A stretch of 64,000 nt of DNA, from the NCBI GenBank assembly GCA_015056325.1, contig SVGL01000005.1:62001-126000 (forward strand), written 5' to 3'. The DNA is from Clostridiales bacterium (GTDB lineage Bacteria; Bacillota; Clostridia; Christensenellales; Aristaeellaceae). The position numbers were made by a program, and so were the translations under genes. The notes under the pieces were generated by a model. That model was not told the origin of the DNA, made no database searches, and saw only the letters and a list, made by a program, of their open reading frames with translations. Positions 27,536-35,819 of the stretch are shown piece by piece (positions within the stretch are counted from its first letter, which is position 1; each line of letters begins with the position of its first letter).

Positions 27536-30500
27536 TTACTCCTGGCCGGCCAGCTTCTTGTAGGAAGCCAGACGGTACTTGGCGTCCTCCTCAGCCTGCG
27601 CGAAGAGCTTCTCGGCGGCTTCGGGGAACATCTTGGCCAGGGTGGTGTAACGAACCTCGCCCTTGATGAACTCCTGGTAATCGCCGGTGGGCTCCTTGGA
27701 GTCGATGGTCATGGGCTGCTCGTTGTCGGGGTTGAAGCGGTACAGGGGCCAGTAGCCGCACTCCACAGCCTTCTTCTGCTCAGCCTGGGCCTTGCCCATG
27801 TTGATGCCGTGGTTGATGCAGGGAGCGTAGGCGATGATCAGGGAGGGACCATTGTAGGCCTCAGCCTCGGTCATGGCCTTGAGCAGCTGCTGGGGATTGG
27901 CGCCCATGGCGACGGTGGCAACGTAAACGTAGCCGTAGCTCATGGCCATCATGCCCAGATCCTTCTTCTTGGTGCGCTTGCCGGCGGCAGCGAACTTCGC
28001 CACGGAGCCGGTGGGGGTGGACTTGGAGGCCTGACCGCCGGTGTTGGAGTACACCTCGGTATCCAGCACCAGGATGTTGACGTCCTGATTCTGAGCCAGC
28101 ACGTGGTCAACGCCGCCGTAGCCGATGTCGTAAGCCCAGCCGTCGCCGCCGAAGATCCACACGGACTTCTTGACCAGCATGTCCTTCATGCCGTAGATTT
28201 CCTCGCACAGACCGTCGCACTCGCAGCCGCAGTTCTTGCAGCCCTCGACGCAGGCGATGATCTTCTTCGCAGCAGCCTTGGAGCCCTCGGCGTTGTCCTT
28301 GTTGGCCAGCCACTCAGCGGCAGCCTCCTGGTACTCGGCCCAATCGGGGCACTTCTCAGCCAGCGCCTTGATCAGGTCAGCCAGCTTGGCGCGGCGCTGC
28401 TGCACAGCCAGGTTCATGCCGAAGCCGAACTCAGCGTTGTCCTCGAACAGGGAGTTCGCCCAGGCGGGGCCGTGACCAGCGTTGTTGGTGGTGTAGGGGC
28501 AGGTGGGGGCGGAACCGCCGTAGATGGAAGAACAGCCGGTAGCGTTGGCAACGATCATGCGATCGCCGAACAGCTGGGTAACGAGCTTGACATAGGGAGT
28601 CTCGCCGCAGCCAGCGCAGGCGCCGGAGAACTCGAACAGGGGCTTGAGGGCCTGGGAGTTCTTGACGGTGGCCTTGTTGACGACCTTGTCGTTCACTTCG
28701 GGCTGAGCCATAGCGAAGGTCCAGTTGTCCTGCTCGGCCATCTGGGTAGCCAGGGGCTCCATGGACAGGGCCTTCACCTTGGCGGGGCAGACCTCAACAC
28801 AGTTGCCGCAGCCGGTGCAGTCCAGGGGGCTGACCTGCATACGGTACTGCATGCCGGCGAATTCCTTGCCGGTGGCCTTCTTGGTCACATAGCCCTCGGG
28901 CAGCTCGACGCCATCCTCAGTGTAGATGGGACGGATGCAGGCATGGGGGCAGACCAGGGCGCAGTTGCCGCACTGGATGCAGTTCTCGGGGATCCACATG
29001 GGAACCTTCACGCCGATGCCGCGCTTCTCGAACTTGGTGGTGCCGGTGGGCACGATGCCGCGGGGATCCAGCGCGGAGACGGGCAGCTTGTCGCCTTCCT
29101 GGGACAGGACGGGCTTGACGAACTCGTCGAAGTACTTGGTGGTGCCTTCAACCTTGGCAGCCACAGCGCCCTCGGTGGCGTTGGCCCACTCAGCGGGCAC
29201 GTCAACCTTCACCAGGCCGGAGATGGCGATGTCGATGGCGTCCCAGTTCTTCTGAACGATGGCGTCGCCCTTCTTGCCGTAGGTCTTCTTGGCATAGGCC
29301 TTCATGTACTCGTCAGCCTGCTCGTAGGGGATGACGTCCGCGAGCTTAAAGAAGGCAGCCTGCATGATGGTGTTGATGCGGTTGCCCATGCCGACCTTGG
29401 CAGCCAGCTCGATGGCGTTGATGATGTACATCTTGGCGTTCTTCTTGGCCAGCAGCTGCTTCATCTCAGCGGGCAGGTGAGCATCCAGCTCATCAGCGCC
29501 CCACTGGCAGTTCAGCAGGAACACGCCGTTGTCCTTCAGGGAGGACACCATGTCATACTGGGTGACATAGGCGGGATTGTGGCAGGCGATGAAGTCGGCC
29601 GCATCGATCAGGTAGGGGCTCTGGATGGGGGTCGTGCCGAAACGCAGGTGAGAAACGGTCAGACCGCCGGACTTCTTGGAATCGTAGGAGAAGTAAGCCT
29701 GAGCGTACAGATCGGTGTGGTCGCCGATGATCTTGATGGAGTTCTTGTTGGCGCCAACGGTGCCGTCGGAGCCCAGACCATAGAACTTGCAGGAGATGGA
29801 GCCTTCGGGAGCGGCGTTGAACAGCTCGCCCACGGGCAGGGAGGTGCCGGTCACGTCATCGTTGATGCCAACGGTGAAGTGGTTCTTGCACTCGCCGTCC
29901 AGGTTGGCGAACACAGCCTTGACGTGGGTGGGGGTGAACTCCTTGGAGCCCAGGCCGTAGCGGCCGCCGACCACCTTGATGTCGCTGCGGCCGGCCTCGA
30001 GCAGAGCGGCGCAGACGTCCAGGTACAGGGGCTCGCCCAGGGAGCCGGATTCCTTGGTGCGGTCCAGCACAGCGATCTTCTTGCAGGTCGCGGGGATGGC
30101 GCCCAGGAAGTGCTTCACGGAGAAGGGACGGTAGAGGTGGACCTTGATCAGGCCGACCTTCTCGCCCATGGCGACCAGCTTGTTGACAGCCTCGTGAGCC
30201 ACGTCACAGCCGGAGCCCATGGCAATGATGACCTTCTCAGCGTCGGGAGCGCCGACGTAGTCGAACAGGTTGTACTTGCGGCCGGTCAGTTCCTCGACCT
30301 GCTTCATGGTCTCTTCCACGATCTCGGGCACGGCCAGGTAGTACTTGTTGCCAGCCTCACGGCCCTGGAAGTAGATGTCGGGGTTCTGGGCGGTGCCAGC
30401 CTGGTGGGGATGCTCGGGGTTCAGGCCGCGGGCGCGGAACTCGGCAACCTTGTCCCAGGGCATGATCTTCGCGATCTCCTCGTAATCGGGAGCGTCGATC

Positions 30501-31039
30501 TTCTGAATCTCGTGAGAGGTACGGAAGCCGTCGAAGAAGTGCAGGAAGGGCACAGAGCTCTTCAGGGTAGCCACGTGGGCAACCAGAGCCATGTCGCAGG
30601 CTTCCTGGACGGAGTTGGACGCCAGCATGGCGAAGCCGGTCTGACGGCAGGCCATAACGTCGGAGTGATCGCCGAAGATGGACAGAGCGTGGTAAGCCAG
30701 GGCGCGGGCGCTCACGTGGAACACGGAGGGCGTCAGCTCACCAGCGATCTTGTACATGTTGGGGATCATCAGCAGCAGGCCCTGGGAAGCGGTGAAGGTG
30801 GTGGTCAGGGCGCCGGCGGCCAGGGAGCCGTGGACAGCGCCGGCAGCACCGGCCTCAGACTGCATTTCGGCAATCTTGACGGTCTGACCGAACAGGTTCT
30901 CACGCTTCTGAGCGGACCACTCATCAGCAACTTCCGCCATGGGGGAGGAAGGAGTGATGGGGTAGATGGCGGCCACATCGCTGAATGCATAAGCGACATG
31001 GCTGACGGCGGTATTGCCGTCGCAAGTGTACTTAAACAT
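27536..31039 (-). CDS. nifJ: Pyruvate:ferredoxin (flavodoxin) oxidoreductase
   Basis: A 1167-residue single-chain PFOR, which converts pyruvate and CoA to acetyl-CoA and CO2 and reduces ferredoxin, the central step of anaerobic pyruvate breakdown. The domain order is standard: domain I (IYPITPSSPMAE), the gamma domain, a two-[4Fe-4S] ferredoxin domain with CIQCGNCALVCPHACIRP and CTGCGNCVEVCPAK at about residues 690-760, then the thiamine-diphosphate domain with CAGCGETPYV, the GDGWAYDIG motif and the metal site TEVYSNTGGQ. A further cysteine cluster (CKNCGCECDG) lies in the C-terminal part. AGGAGG is 10 nt before the ATG. It has its own promoter and terminator. Confidence 0.97.
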   Translation of the reverse strand: MFKYTCDGNTAVSHVAYAFSDVAAIYPITPSSPMAEVADEWSAQKRENLFGQTVKIAEMQSEAGAAGAVHGSLAAGALTTTFTASQGLLLMIPNMYKIAGELTPSVFHVSARALAYHALSIFGDHSDVMACRQTGFAMLASNSVQEACDMALVAHVATLKSSVPFLHFFDGFRTSHEIQKIDAPDYEEIAKIMPWDKVAEFRARGLNPEHPHQAGTAQNPDIYFQGREAGNKYYLAVPEIVEETMKQVEELTGRKYNLFDYVGAPDAEKVIIAMGSGCDVAHEAVNKLVAMGEKVGLIKVHLYRPFSVKHFLGAIPATCKKIAVLDRTKESGSLGEPLYLDVCAALLEAGRSDIKVVGGRYGLGSKEFTPTHVKAVFANLDGECKNHFTVGINDDVTGTSLPVGELFNAAPEGSISCKFYGLGSDGTVGANKNSIKIIGDHTDLYAQAYFSYDSKKSGGLTVSHLRFGTTPIQSPYLIDAADFIACHNPAYVTQYDMVSSLKDNGVFLLNCQWGADELDAHLPAEMKQLLAKKNAKMYIINAIELAAKVGMGNRINTIMQAAFFKLADVIPYEQADEYMKAYAKKTYGKKGDAIVQKNWDAIDIAISGLVKVDVPAEWANATEGAVAAKVEGTTKYFDEFVKPVLSQEGDKLPVSALDPRGIVPTGTTKFEKRGIGVKVPMWIPENCIQCGNCALVCPHACIRPIYTEDGVELPEGYVTKKATGKEFAGMQYRMQVSPLDCTGCGNCVEVCPAKVKALSMEPLATQMAEQDNWTFAMAQPEVNDKVVNKATVKNSQALKPLFEFSGACAGCGETPYVKLVTQLFGDRMIVANATGCSSIYGGSAPTCPYTTNNAGHGPAWANSLFEDNAEFGFGMNLAVQQRRAKLADLIKALAEKCPDWAEYQEAAAEWLANKDNAEGSKAAAKKIIACVEGCKNCGCECDGLCEEIYGMKDMLVKKSVWIFGGDGWAYDIGYGGVDHVLAQNQDVNILVLDTEVYSNTGGQASKSTPTGSVAKFAAAGKRTKKKDLGMMAMSYGYVYVATVAMGANPQQLLKAMTEAEAYNGPSLIIAYAPCINHGINMGKAQAEQKKAVECGYWPLYRFNPDNEQPMTIDSKEPTGDYQEFIKGEVRYTTLAKMFPEAAEKLFAQAEEDAKYRLASYKKLAGQE

Positions 31040-31074
31040 AGGGGGTCGACCTCCTTTGGGAGTATTCTTCGGAC

Positions 31075-31103
31075 ATTATACACCTTTACGCGATTTGTTG
31101 CAA
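31075..31103 (-). promoter_or_regulatory. Promoter of the PFOR gene
   Basis: On the minus strand TTGCAA, 17-bp spacer, consensus TATAAT, 36 bp before the start codon. Confidence 0.8.
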
Positions 31104-31396
31104 CACCTTGCAGAAAAAAAACCGAATATTGCCGGGAACTCACGGCGGAAATGTGGCGTGAAAGACAGACATTGATGGAAAATCGGCAGGACACAGCATG
31201 CTTGTCACACATTCTCCCTCAGTCAGCGGGCTTCCCTGCTGCAATACGAAACAGATGACTGATGAACGTACAAGACGCTGTACACACCGAGGCTCCCTCC
31301 GGGAGGGAGCTGGATTCGCGCGTGCGCGAAGCCTGAGGGAGAACGCGGTAGTCACACAGATGCCTATTCCCAGGGAGTGCGCATTGCCTACACACA
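31104..31396. other. Intergenic region upstream of PFOR
   Basis: Apart from the PFOR promoter at its left edge and the dispersed palindrome at 31291-31342, I see no gene or known element here. It separates the LacI gene from PFOR. Confidence 0.5.
31291..31342 (+). repeat. Dispersed palindromic repeat, copy 2
   Basis: GGCTCCCTCCGGGAGGGAGC hairpin, then CTGGATTCGCG-CGTG-CGCGAAGCCTGAGGGAG. It is related to the copies at 21412 and 38109; the second stem differs in sequence but still pairs, so structure is conserved. Confidence 0.75.
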
Positions 31397-31427
31397 AAAC
31401 GCTCCCCCGCATACACAGGGGAGCGTT
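31397..31427 (-). terminator. Terminator of the LacI gene
   Basis: ACGCTCCCC...GGGGGAGCGT followed by TTTTG on the minus strand. Confidence 0.75.
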
Positions 31428-31436
31428 GTTGTATCT

Positions 31437-32453
31437 TTACGTCTTCACCTTCCCCACCGACTCGCCCTTCACCAGCGTCGTGGGCACCATGGCCGTCTCG
31501 CTGCCGGCGGTGCGGGGATTCTCGATCCGTTCGATCAGGAAGCGTGCTGCCTGGCGGCCCATGCGGTCGCTATCCTGGGCCACAGTGGTCAGGCGGGGAC
31601 GGGTGAGCGCGGCGATGCGGGTCTCGTCGTACCCGGCAATGGACACGTCCTCCGGCACGCGCAGGCCCATTTCCTTGGCGGCGTCCAGCGCGCCCAGGGC
31701 GGCATGGTCATCCGGCAGAAGGATGCAGGTGGGCGGCAAAGGCAGGGCCATGAGCTTCCTCACGGCTTCAGCGCCGGCCTCGGGACTGTCGTAGACGGAC
31801 TCCACCAGGTAATCCGGGTTGGCGTCAATGCCGTGGGCCGCCAGGCCGCGGTAGTAACCGGTGATGCGGTTCTCCGTGACGCTGGCCTTTTCGCCGTGAA
31901 CATAGGCGATGCGGGTATGCCCCAGGGACGCGGCATACTCCACCAGGCTCTTCATGCCCTCCACATTCTCCGACAGCACGCAGGAACGGTTGGCAAAGGC
32001 ATGGTCGATGGTCACCACAGGGATGCTGCTGGCCACCAGCTCCATCACCTCGCGGCTGTAGAAGTCGGCGCAGGCCACACACACGCCGTCCACATTGCGG
32101 TAGCGGCAGTGCTCCAGGTAGGTCATGCCGTTCCAGCCGATGTTGTGGTTGATGAAGGTGATATCATAGCCATGCTTCTCCGCCTCCTCCTTGAATGCCT
32201 GCAGCACCTGGGCAAAGAAGGCATGGGTCAGTCCCGTGCCGCTCTCCTCCTGGAACAGCACGCCCAGATTGTAGGAACGGTTGGTCTTCAGCGTACGGGC
32301 GATGGCATTGGGATAGTAGCCGATCTCCTTGGCGGCGCGCTGCACGGCCTCACGGGTCTCGGCGCTGATATCCGCATAGTTATTGAAGGCCTTGCTGACC
32401 GTGGAGATGGACAGACCGCACTTCGCGGCCACATCCTTGATCGTCACTGCCAT
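31437..32453 (-). CDS. LacI family transcriptional regulator (sugar repressor)
   Basis: A 338-residue repressor. The N-terminal helix-turn-helix and hinge (VTIKDVAAKCGLSISTVSKAFNNYADISAETREAV) are followed by a periplasmic-binding-protein-like effector domain (SYNLGVLFQEESG...DGVCVACADFY...IPVVTIDHAF...FLIERI). The ATG at 32453 has GGGGGA 7 nt upstream; the ORF track uses a TTG 6 nt earlier. It lies downstream of the GH4 gene on the same strand but has its own promoter (32529-32557), with two perfect palindromes between promoter and start that suggest autorepression. A near-identical site precedes the coiled-coil/ABC operon, so control of that operon is a reasonable guess. Confidence 0.9.
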   Translation of the reverse strand: MAVTIKDVAAKCGLSISTVSKAFNNYADISAETREAVQRAAKEIGYYPNAIARTLKTNRSYNLGVLFQEESGTGLTHAFFAQVLQAFKEEAEKHGYDITFINHNIGWNGMTYLEHCRYRNVDGVCVACADFYSREVMELVASSIPVVTIDHAFANRSCVLSENVEGMKSLVEYAASLGHTRIAYVHGEKASVTENRITGYYRGLAAHGIDANPDYLVESVYDSPEAGAEAVRKLMALPLPPTCILLPDDHAALGALDAAKEMGLRVPEDVSIAGYDETRIAALTRPRLTTVAQDSDRMGRQAARFLIERIENPRTAGSETAMVPTTLVKGESVGKVKT

Positions 32454-32490
32454 GGGCAAGTCCCCCTTTCATCTGTTTTTCGCATCAAGA

Positions 32491-32519
32491 CGAAACTTTC
32501 GTAAAACCTAAACCGGTTT
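32491..32519. promoter_or_regulatory. Two candidate LacI operators
   Basis: CGAAA-C-TTTCG (32491-32501) and AAACCGGTTT (32510-32519) are perfect palindromes just downstream of the LacI promoter. Binding there would block transcription. Confidence 0.6.
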
Positions 32520-32528
32520 CGCATGGCC

Positions 32529-32557
32529 AGTATACAATGCTCAGGAAAAAATTGCAA
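32529..32557 (-). promoter_or_regulatory. Promoter of the LacI gene
   Basis: On the minus strand TTGCAA, 17-bp spacer, TATACT. Confidence 0.7.
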
Positions 32558-32585
32558 GTGTCATCTCTGTCTTTTTCAAGTACTG

Positions 32586-32615
32586 AAAAGGCCCGCCTCC
32601 CCGAGGGACGCGGGC
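32586..32615 (-). terminator. Terminator of the GH4 gene
   Basis: GCCCGC...GCGGGC hairpin followed by CTTTTC on the minus strand, directly after the GH4 stop codon. Confidence 0.7.
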
Positions 32616-32624
32616 TGATACTGC

Positions 32625-34013
32625 TTATTCAAACCACTTGGCAGGCAGATACTTTTTCTGGTTCTCCAGCATGTCGTTGAACAGCGCCTTGCCATCCTCC
32701 AGGGTGACAGCAGCCATCATGGGGTCGTTCATAAAGGTGGTGAAGGCCAGCTCGCGGTCACAGGTCAGGGCGGCGCGCAGGGTGTTCTCCTGGTTGTAGA
32801 CGTGGCGGGCGATCAGGGGCAGGATGTTCTGGGGCACGGGGCCGGCGTAGACGGGCTCGATGCGATTGAGTCCGAAGAGGGCGTTGGTCTCCACCACCGC
32901 ACCGATGGGAAGGTTGGGGATCTGGCCCCGGTTGGGGACGTTCACGTTGCTCACGAGATCCCCCAAGCCGAGAATCGCCTTGATGAGCAGATGGCCTTCC
33001 TCGCCGGAGCCCTTCAGGTCGATCTCCTCCTTGCCGGAGATGAGGTCGTCAGAGCGCTGCATGCGGCGCTGGAGGTCTCCCTTGCGCCAATCCACGGTGG
33101 TCAGGCCGAACTTCCAGGAGGTGACAGTCTCCGGGTCGCGGGTGTAGATGGGGGCCATGAACTCCGCCAGGTGACGGTCGCCCGCCGCGGCAATGGCGCC
33201 GTAGCGGTTGAACAGGTCGAACTTGATCATATCCGCGCTGGCGAAGGAGGAATTCATCCAATTCTTGTCGCCGCCCTTGTCGTAGCCGTCGGCGTACTTT
33301 TTCGCAAACCCGGCATACAGAGGCATGAGGTCCACGTCCTTGTAGGAGGCGCGGGTCAGCCAGGTAAAGTGGTTGATGCCGGTGACGGTTGTGTAGATCT
33401 CATGGCGCTGTACGCCCTCGATTCCCAGTTCATCCGCGATCATCTTGCACAGCAGGTGCTGGGTGCCGAAGACCTCGTGGCAGCAGCCGAAGGCCTTCAC
33501 CTGGGGGAATACCTCGTACAGCGTGCGGATGCACAGCGTCATGGGGTTGGTGTAGTTGATGACCCAGGCGTCGGGGGCATAGTCGCGGATGGCCTCGCCA
33601 ATCTCCACAAACATGGGGATGGTGCGCATCGCACGCATGAAGCCGCCGGGGCCCACGGTATCGCCCACGGGCTGGTAGATGCCCAGGCGCTCCGGCAGAT
33701 GGACGTCGGAGGCCATCTCGTCAAAGGTGCCGGGCAGGATGGAGATCACCACAAAATCCGCGCCGGTGAGGGCCTCCTTGAGAGAGTCGGCCACCTGGTA
33801 CTTCCAGGGGGACTTGGCGTCGGGGTGGGCGCTGATCTTGTTGCCGATCATCTCGTTCCTCCGGGCAGCATCATGGTCGATATCGTACAGGCGGACGCTG
33901 CCGCACAGCTGCTCGTCCATGGCCAGATCCTTCATAAAGCCCCAGGCCCAGCCTCGGCTGCCGCCGCCGATGTAGGCCACCGTCAGATTCTTCGCCTTGT
34001 TGGTCACACTCAT
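32625..34013 (-). CDS. Glycoside hydrolase family 4 (NAD- and Mn-dependent)
   Basis: A 462-residue GH4 enzyme, which cleaves alpha- or beta-glycosides by an NAD-linked redox mechanism with Mn2+. The NAD-binding glycine motif is at the N-terminus (TVAYIGGGSRGWAWGFMKDL), followed by DADFVVISI-type strands (TGADFVVISILPG), VINYTNPMT, the metal-binding region GCCHEVFGTQ and TGINHFTW. GH4 enzymes with a CHE/CHS motif include alpha-galactosidases, alpha-glucosidases and alpha-glucuronidases; I cannot choose one. The ATG at 34013 has AAGGAGG 9 nt upstream; the ORF-track start (34034) is too early. It lies next to a LacI regulator, as is common for sugar-utilisation sets. Confidence 0.9.
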   Translation of the reverse strand: MSVTNKAKNLTVAYIGGGSRGWAWGFMKDLAMDEQLCGSVRLYDIDHDAARRNEMIGNKISAHPDAKSPWKYQVADSLKEALTGADFVVISILPGTFDEMASDVHLPERLGIYQPVGDTVGPGGFMRAMRTIPMFVEIGEAIRDYAPDAWVINYTNPMTLCIRTLYEVFPQVKAFGCCHEVFGTQHLLCKMIADELGIEGVQRHEIYTTVTGINHFTWLTRASYKDVDLMPLYAGFAKKYADGYDKGGDKNWMNSSFASADMIKFDLFNRYGAIAAAGDRHLAEFMAPIYTRDPETVTSWKFGLTTVDWRKGDLQRRMQRSDDLISGKEEIDLKGSGEEGHLLIKAILGLGDLVSNVNVPNRGQIPNLPIGAVVETNALFGLNRIEPVYAGPVPQNILPLIARHVYNQENTLRAALTCDRELAFTTFMNDPMMAAVTLEDGKALFNDMLENQKKYLPAKWFE

Positions 34014-34135
34014 GGTGAATATCCTCCTTATCATATCAAAGCGGGATTTGCTGCTGTTCTATTTCGACCCGGCGCAGCATATTTCCTGCCGGAACGGCAC
34101 TCCGCCATATCGGTTTTTACAGGCATCCCATGATA

Positions 34136-34164
34136 TTGACAAAGTTAAAGACGCGTCATATAAT
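34136..34164 (+). promoter_or_regulatory. Perfect consensus sigma-A promoter of the WG-repeat gene
   Basis: TTGACA (34136-34141), exactly 17 bp, TATAAT (34159-34164), 53 bp before the start codon. Strong constitutive expression is expected. Confidence 0.9.
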
Positions 34165-34216
34165 GATGAAAAAAGCGCCATGTAAGCATACCGGCGCATC
34201 GGAAAGGAATACACAC

Positions 34217-35560
34217 ATGAAGAAGCTTGTTGCCATGATCGCTCTCCTGCTGGCTTTGCTGCTGTCCTGCGGCGCGCTGGCGGAAACCGCCGTCCTGCTG
34301 TGGGAGGCCGACCAAATCAACCCGCTGTACAGCGACACGACGCGCGTCAAGGTCTACATGCAGGATCAGGGGTATGGTATCGCCACCCTGGCAGGCGAGG
34401 TCACCGTCAACCTGGAGCATGACTCCCTGAGTGACATCAACTGCATGCCCGGTTATGTCATTTCCGCCGTCCGCAATTCCGGCATCCACGATTCCAGGCT
34501 GATCAGCCCCGAGGGCGACGTCCTGACCGAGGAGCTCTACGGCGACATCATCATGTTCTCCCAGACCTGGTATGCCGGCGTCATGCTGACGGAGACCGCC
34601 AGCGATGATGGCGACTACTATAGCGGCGGCCAGGAATATCTGATCGACCGCGTGGATATCTATCACGCCGCCAACGGCAAGGTCGGCGCCCTGACCCGCG
34701 ATCAGTACCTCAGGGCTGTCGCTTACGGCGATCACCTGCTGGTTCTGGACCGCGAAAGCAACGTGCAGCTCTATGACAGCAAGTTCACTCCCGTGGAATC
34801 CACCTTCAAGACCTCCGTCGACGGTGAATACTACTCCGCCAGCAAGGGCCTGACCCGCGGTATCTTCTCCCGTATCACCGGCGAACAGATTGCCACCGGC
34901 TACAGCAAGGTCAGCTCCGAGGTATACAACGGCAATCGCCTCCTGGTCTACTCCGAGCCCGCCCAGGGCTGGGGCATGATCGATCTGCAGGGCAATGTCC
35001 TCATCCCCTGCGCAAAGGATGTTGAGTTCTACGATCTGCGCGCTGACCGCTACATCAAGTTCACCCAGAACGGCACCTACGGCATTTTCGGCCTGTACGA
35101 TATGGAAACCGGCAAGCAGGTCGTTCCCTGTGAGTACAACAGCTTCCTCTCCGCTGATTACGAGCACTACAATTTCTGCGGCTACTTCGCCGTGGAAAAG
35201 GACGGCATGGTCGGCTATGTGGACGAGAACGGCGCTGTCACCGTTGCGCTGACCTACGATGAAGACGATGTGGACGTCCTGGGCTGCACCATGGTCAAGG
35301 AAGACAACGGCGTTTACTCCCTGATCGCCGCAGATGGCGTGATCACCGCCCTCGAAGGCGTGACTGAGGTCTACACAAACGGCAACGGCGCTTCGCTGGG
35401 CCGCTACATCGCCGTGAAGAATGCGGACGGCCTGTGGGGCCTGGTTGACTGGCACGGCAATCTGATCGTTGACTACACCGCCCGCTATGATTCTCAGTTC
35501 CGGTTCATCGACGCCACCCACTTCATCTACGACAGCAAGTTCATGTACGAGATCCAGTAA
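34217..35560 (+). CDS. Exported WG-repeat protein
   Basis: A 447-residue exported protein. The signal peptide MKKLVAMIALLLALLLSCGALAE contains a cysteine (LLSC) that may be a lipobox, or cleavage may occur after ALA. The mature part is built of WG/KWG beta repeats, e.g. GWGMIDLQGNVLIPC, YGIFGLYDMETGKQVVPC, MVGYVDENGAVTV and LWGLVDWHGNLIVDY, spaced about 45-55 residues. WG-repeat proteins are widespread in gut clostridia; function unknown, and binding at the cell surface is the usual guess. AAAGGA is 8 nt before the ATG at 34217; the ORF-track start at 34130 lies before the promoter. Convergent with dnaA. Confidence 0.85.
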   Translation: MKKLVAMIALLLALLLSCGALAETAVLLWEADQINPLYSDTTRVKVYMQDQGYGIATLAGEVTVNLEHDSLSDINCMPGYVISAVRNSGIHDSRLISPEGDVLTEELYGDIIMFSQTWYAGVMLTETASDDGDYYSGGQEYLIDRVDIYHAANGKVGALTRDQYLRAVAYGDHLLVLDRESNVQLYDSKFTPVESTFKTSVDGEYYSASKGLTRGIFSRITGEQIATGYSKVSSEVYNGNRLLVYSEPAQGWGMIDLQGNVLIPCAKDVEFYDLRADRYIKFTQNGTYGIFGLYDMETGKQVVPCEYNSFLSADYEHYNFCGYFAVEKDGMVGYVDENGAVTVALTYDEDDVDVLGCTMVKEDNGVYSLIAADGVITALEGVTEVYTNGNGASLGRYIAVKNADGLWGLVDWHGNLIVDYTARYDSQFRFIDATHFIYDSKFMYEIQ

Positions 35561-35573
35561 TGCCATACAAAAA

Positions 35574-35811
35574 GGGCTGCTCCTGTGGGAGCAGCCCTCA
35601 AAGCATCGACAAAGTCGATGGTTTGCAGGCCTTCAAAAATGGCCGCAAGGCAAGGCGACAAGGCTGCAAATGAGGGAGTTTACACAGACGTAAATGACCG
35701 AAATTTGCAGCCGCCGTCAACGCAGCAAGCAAAAAATCCTGCCTGCCGGCAGGATCCTTTGCGGTTGTGGGCTTTTTTGATGGTCTGAGGGCTGCTCCTG
35801 TGGGAGCAGCC
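35574..35811. repeat. Hairpin-rich element flanked by identical terminator hairpins
   Basis: The hairpin GGGCTGCTCC-TGT-GGGAGCAGCC occurs at 35574-35597 and again, same orientation, at 35789-35811, where it is followed by a T run. The right copy ends transcripts from the left; the left copy can end dnaA. Between them lie 190 bp with three more inverted repeats: ATCGAC-AAA-GTCGAT, GGCTGCAAAT...ATTTGCAGCC (35662-35671 and 35703-35712, with a nested TTTAC/GTAAA), and ATCCTGCC-TGCC-GGCAGGAT. No ORF is supported. It looks like a small non-coding mobile or REP-like insertion. Confidence 0.6.
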
Positions 35812-35819
35812 TTTTTGCT

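Noticed and set aside
27809-31258. Plus-strand ORF of 1149 residues opposite PFOR
   Set aside because: Shadow of the PFOR gene; all conserved motifs are on the minus strand.
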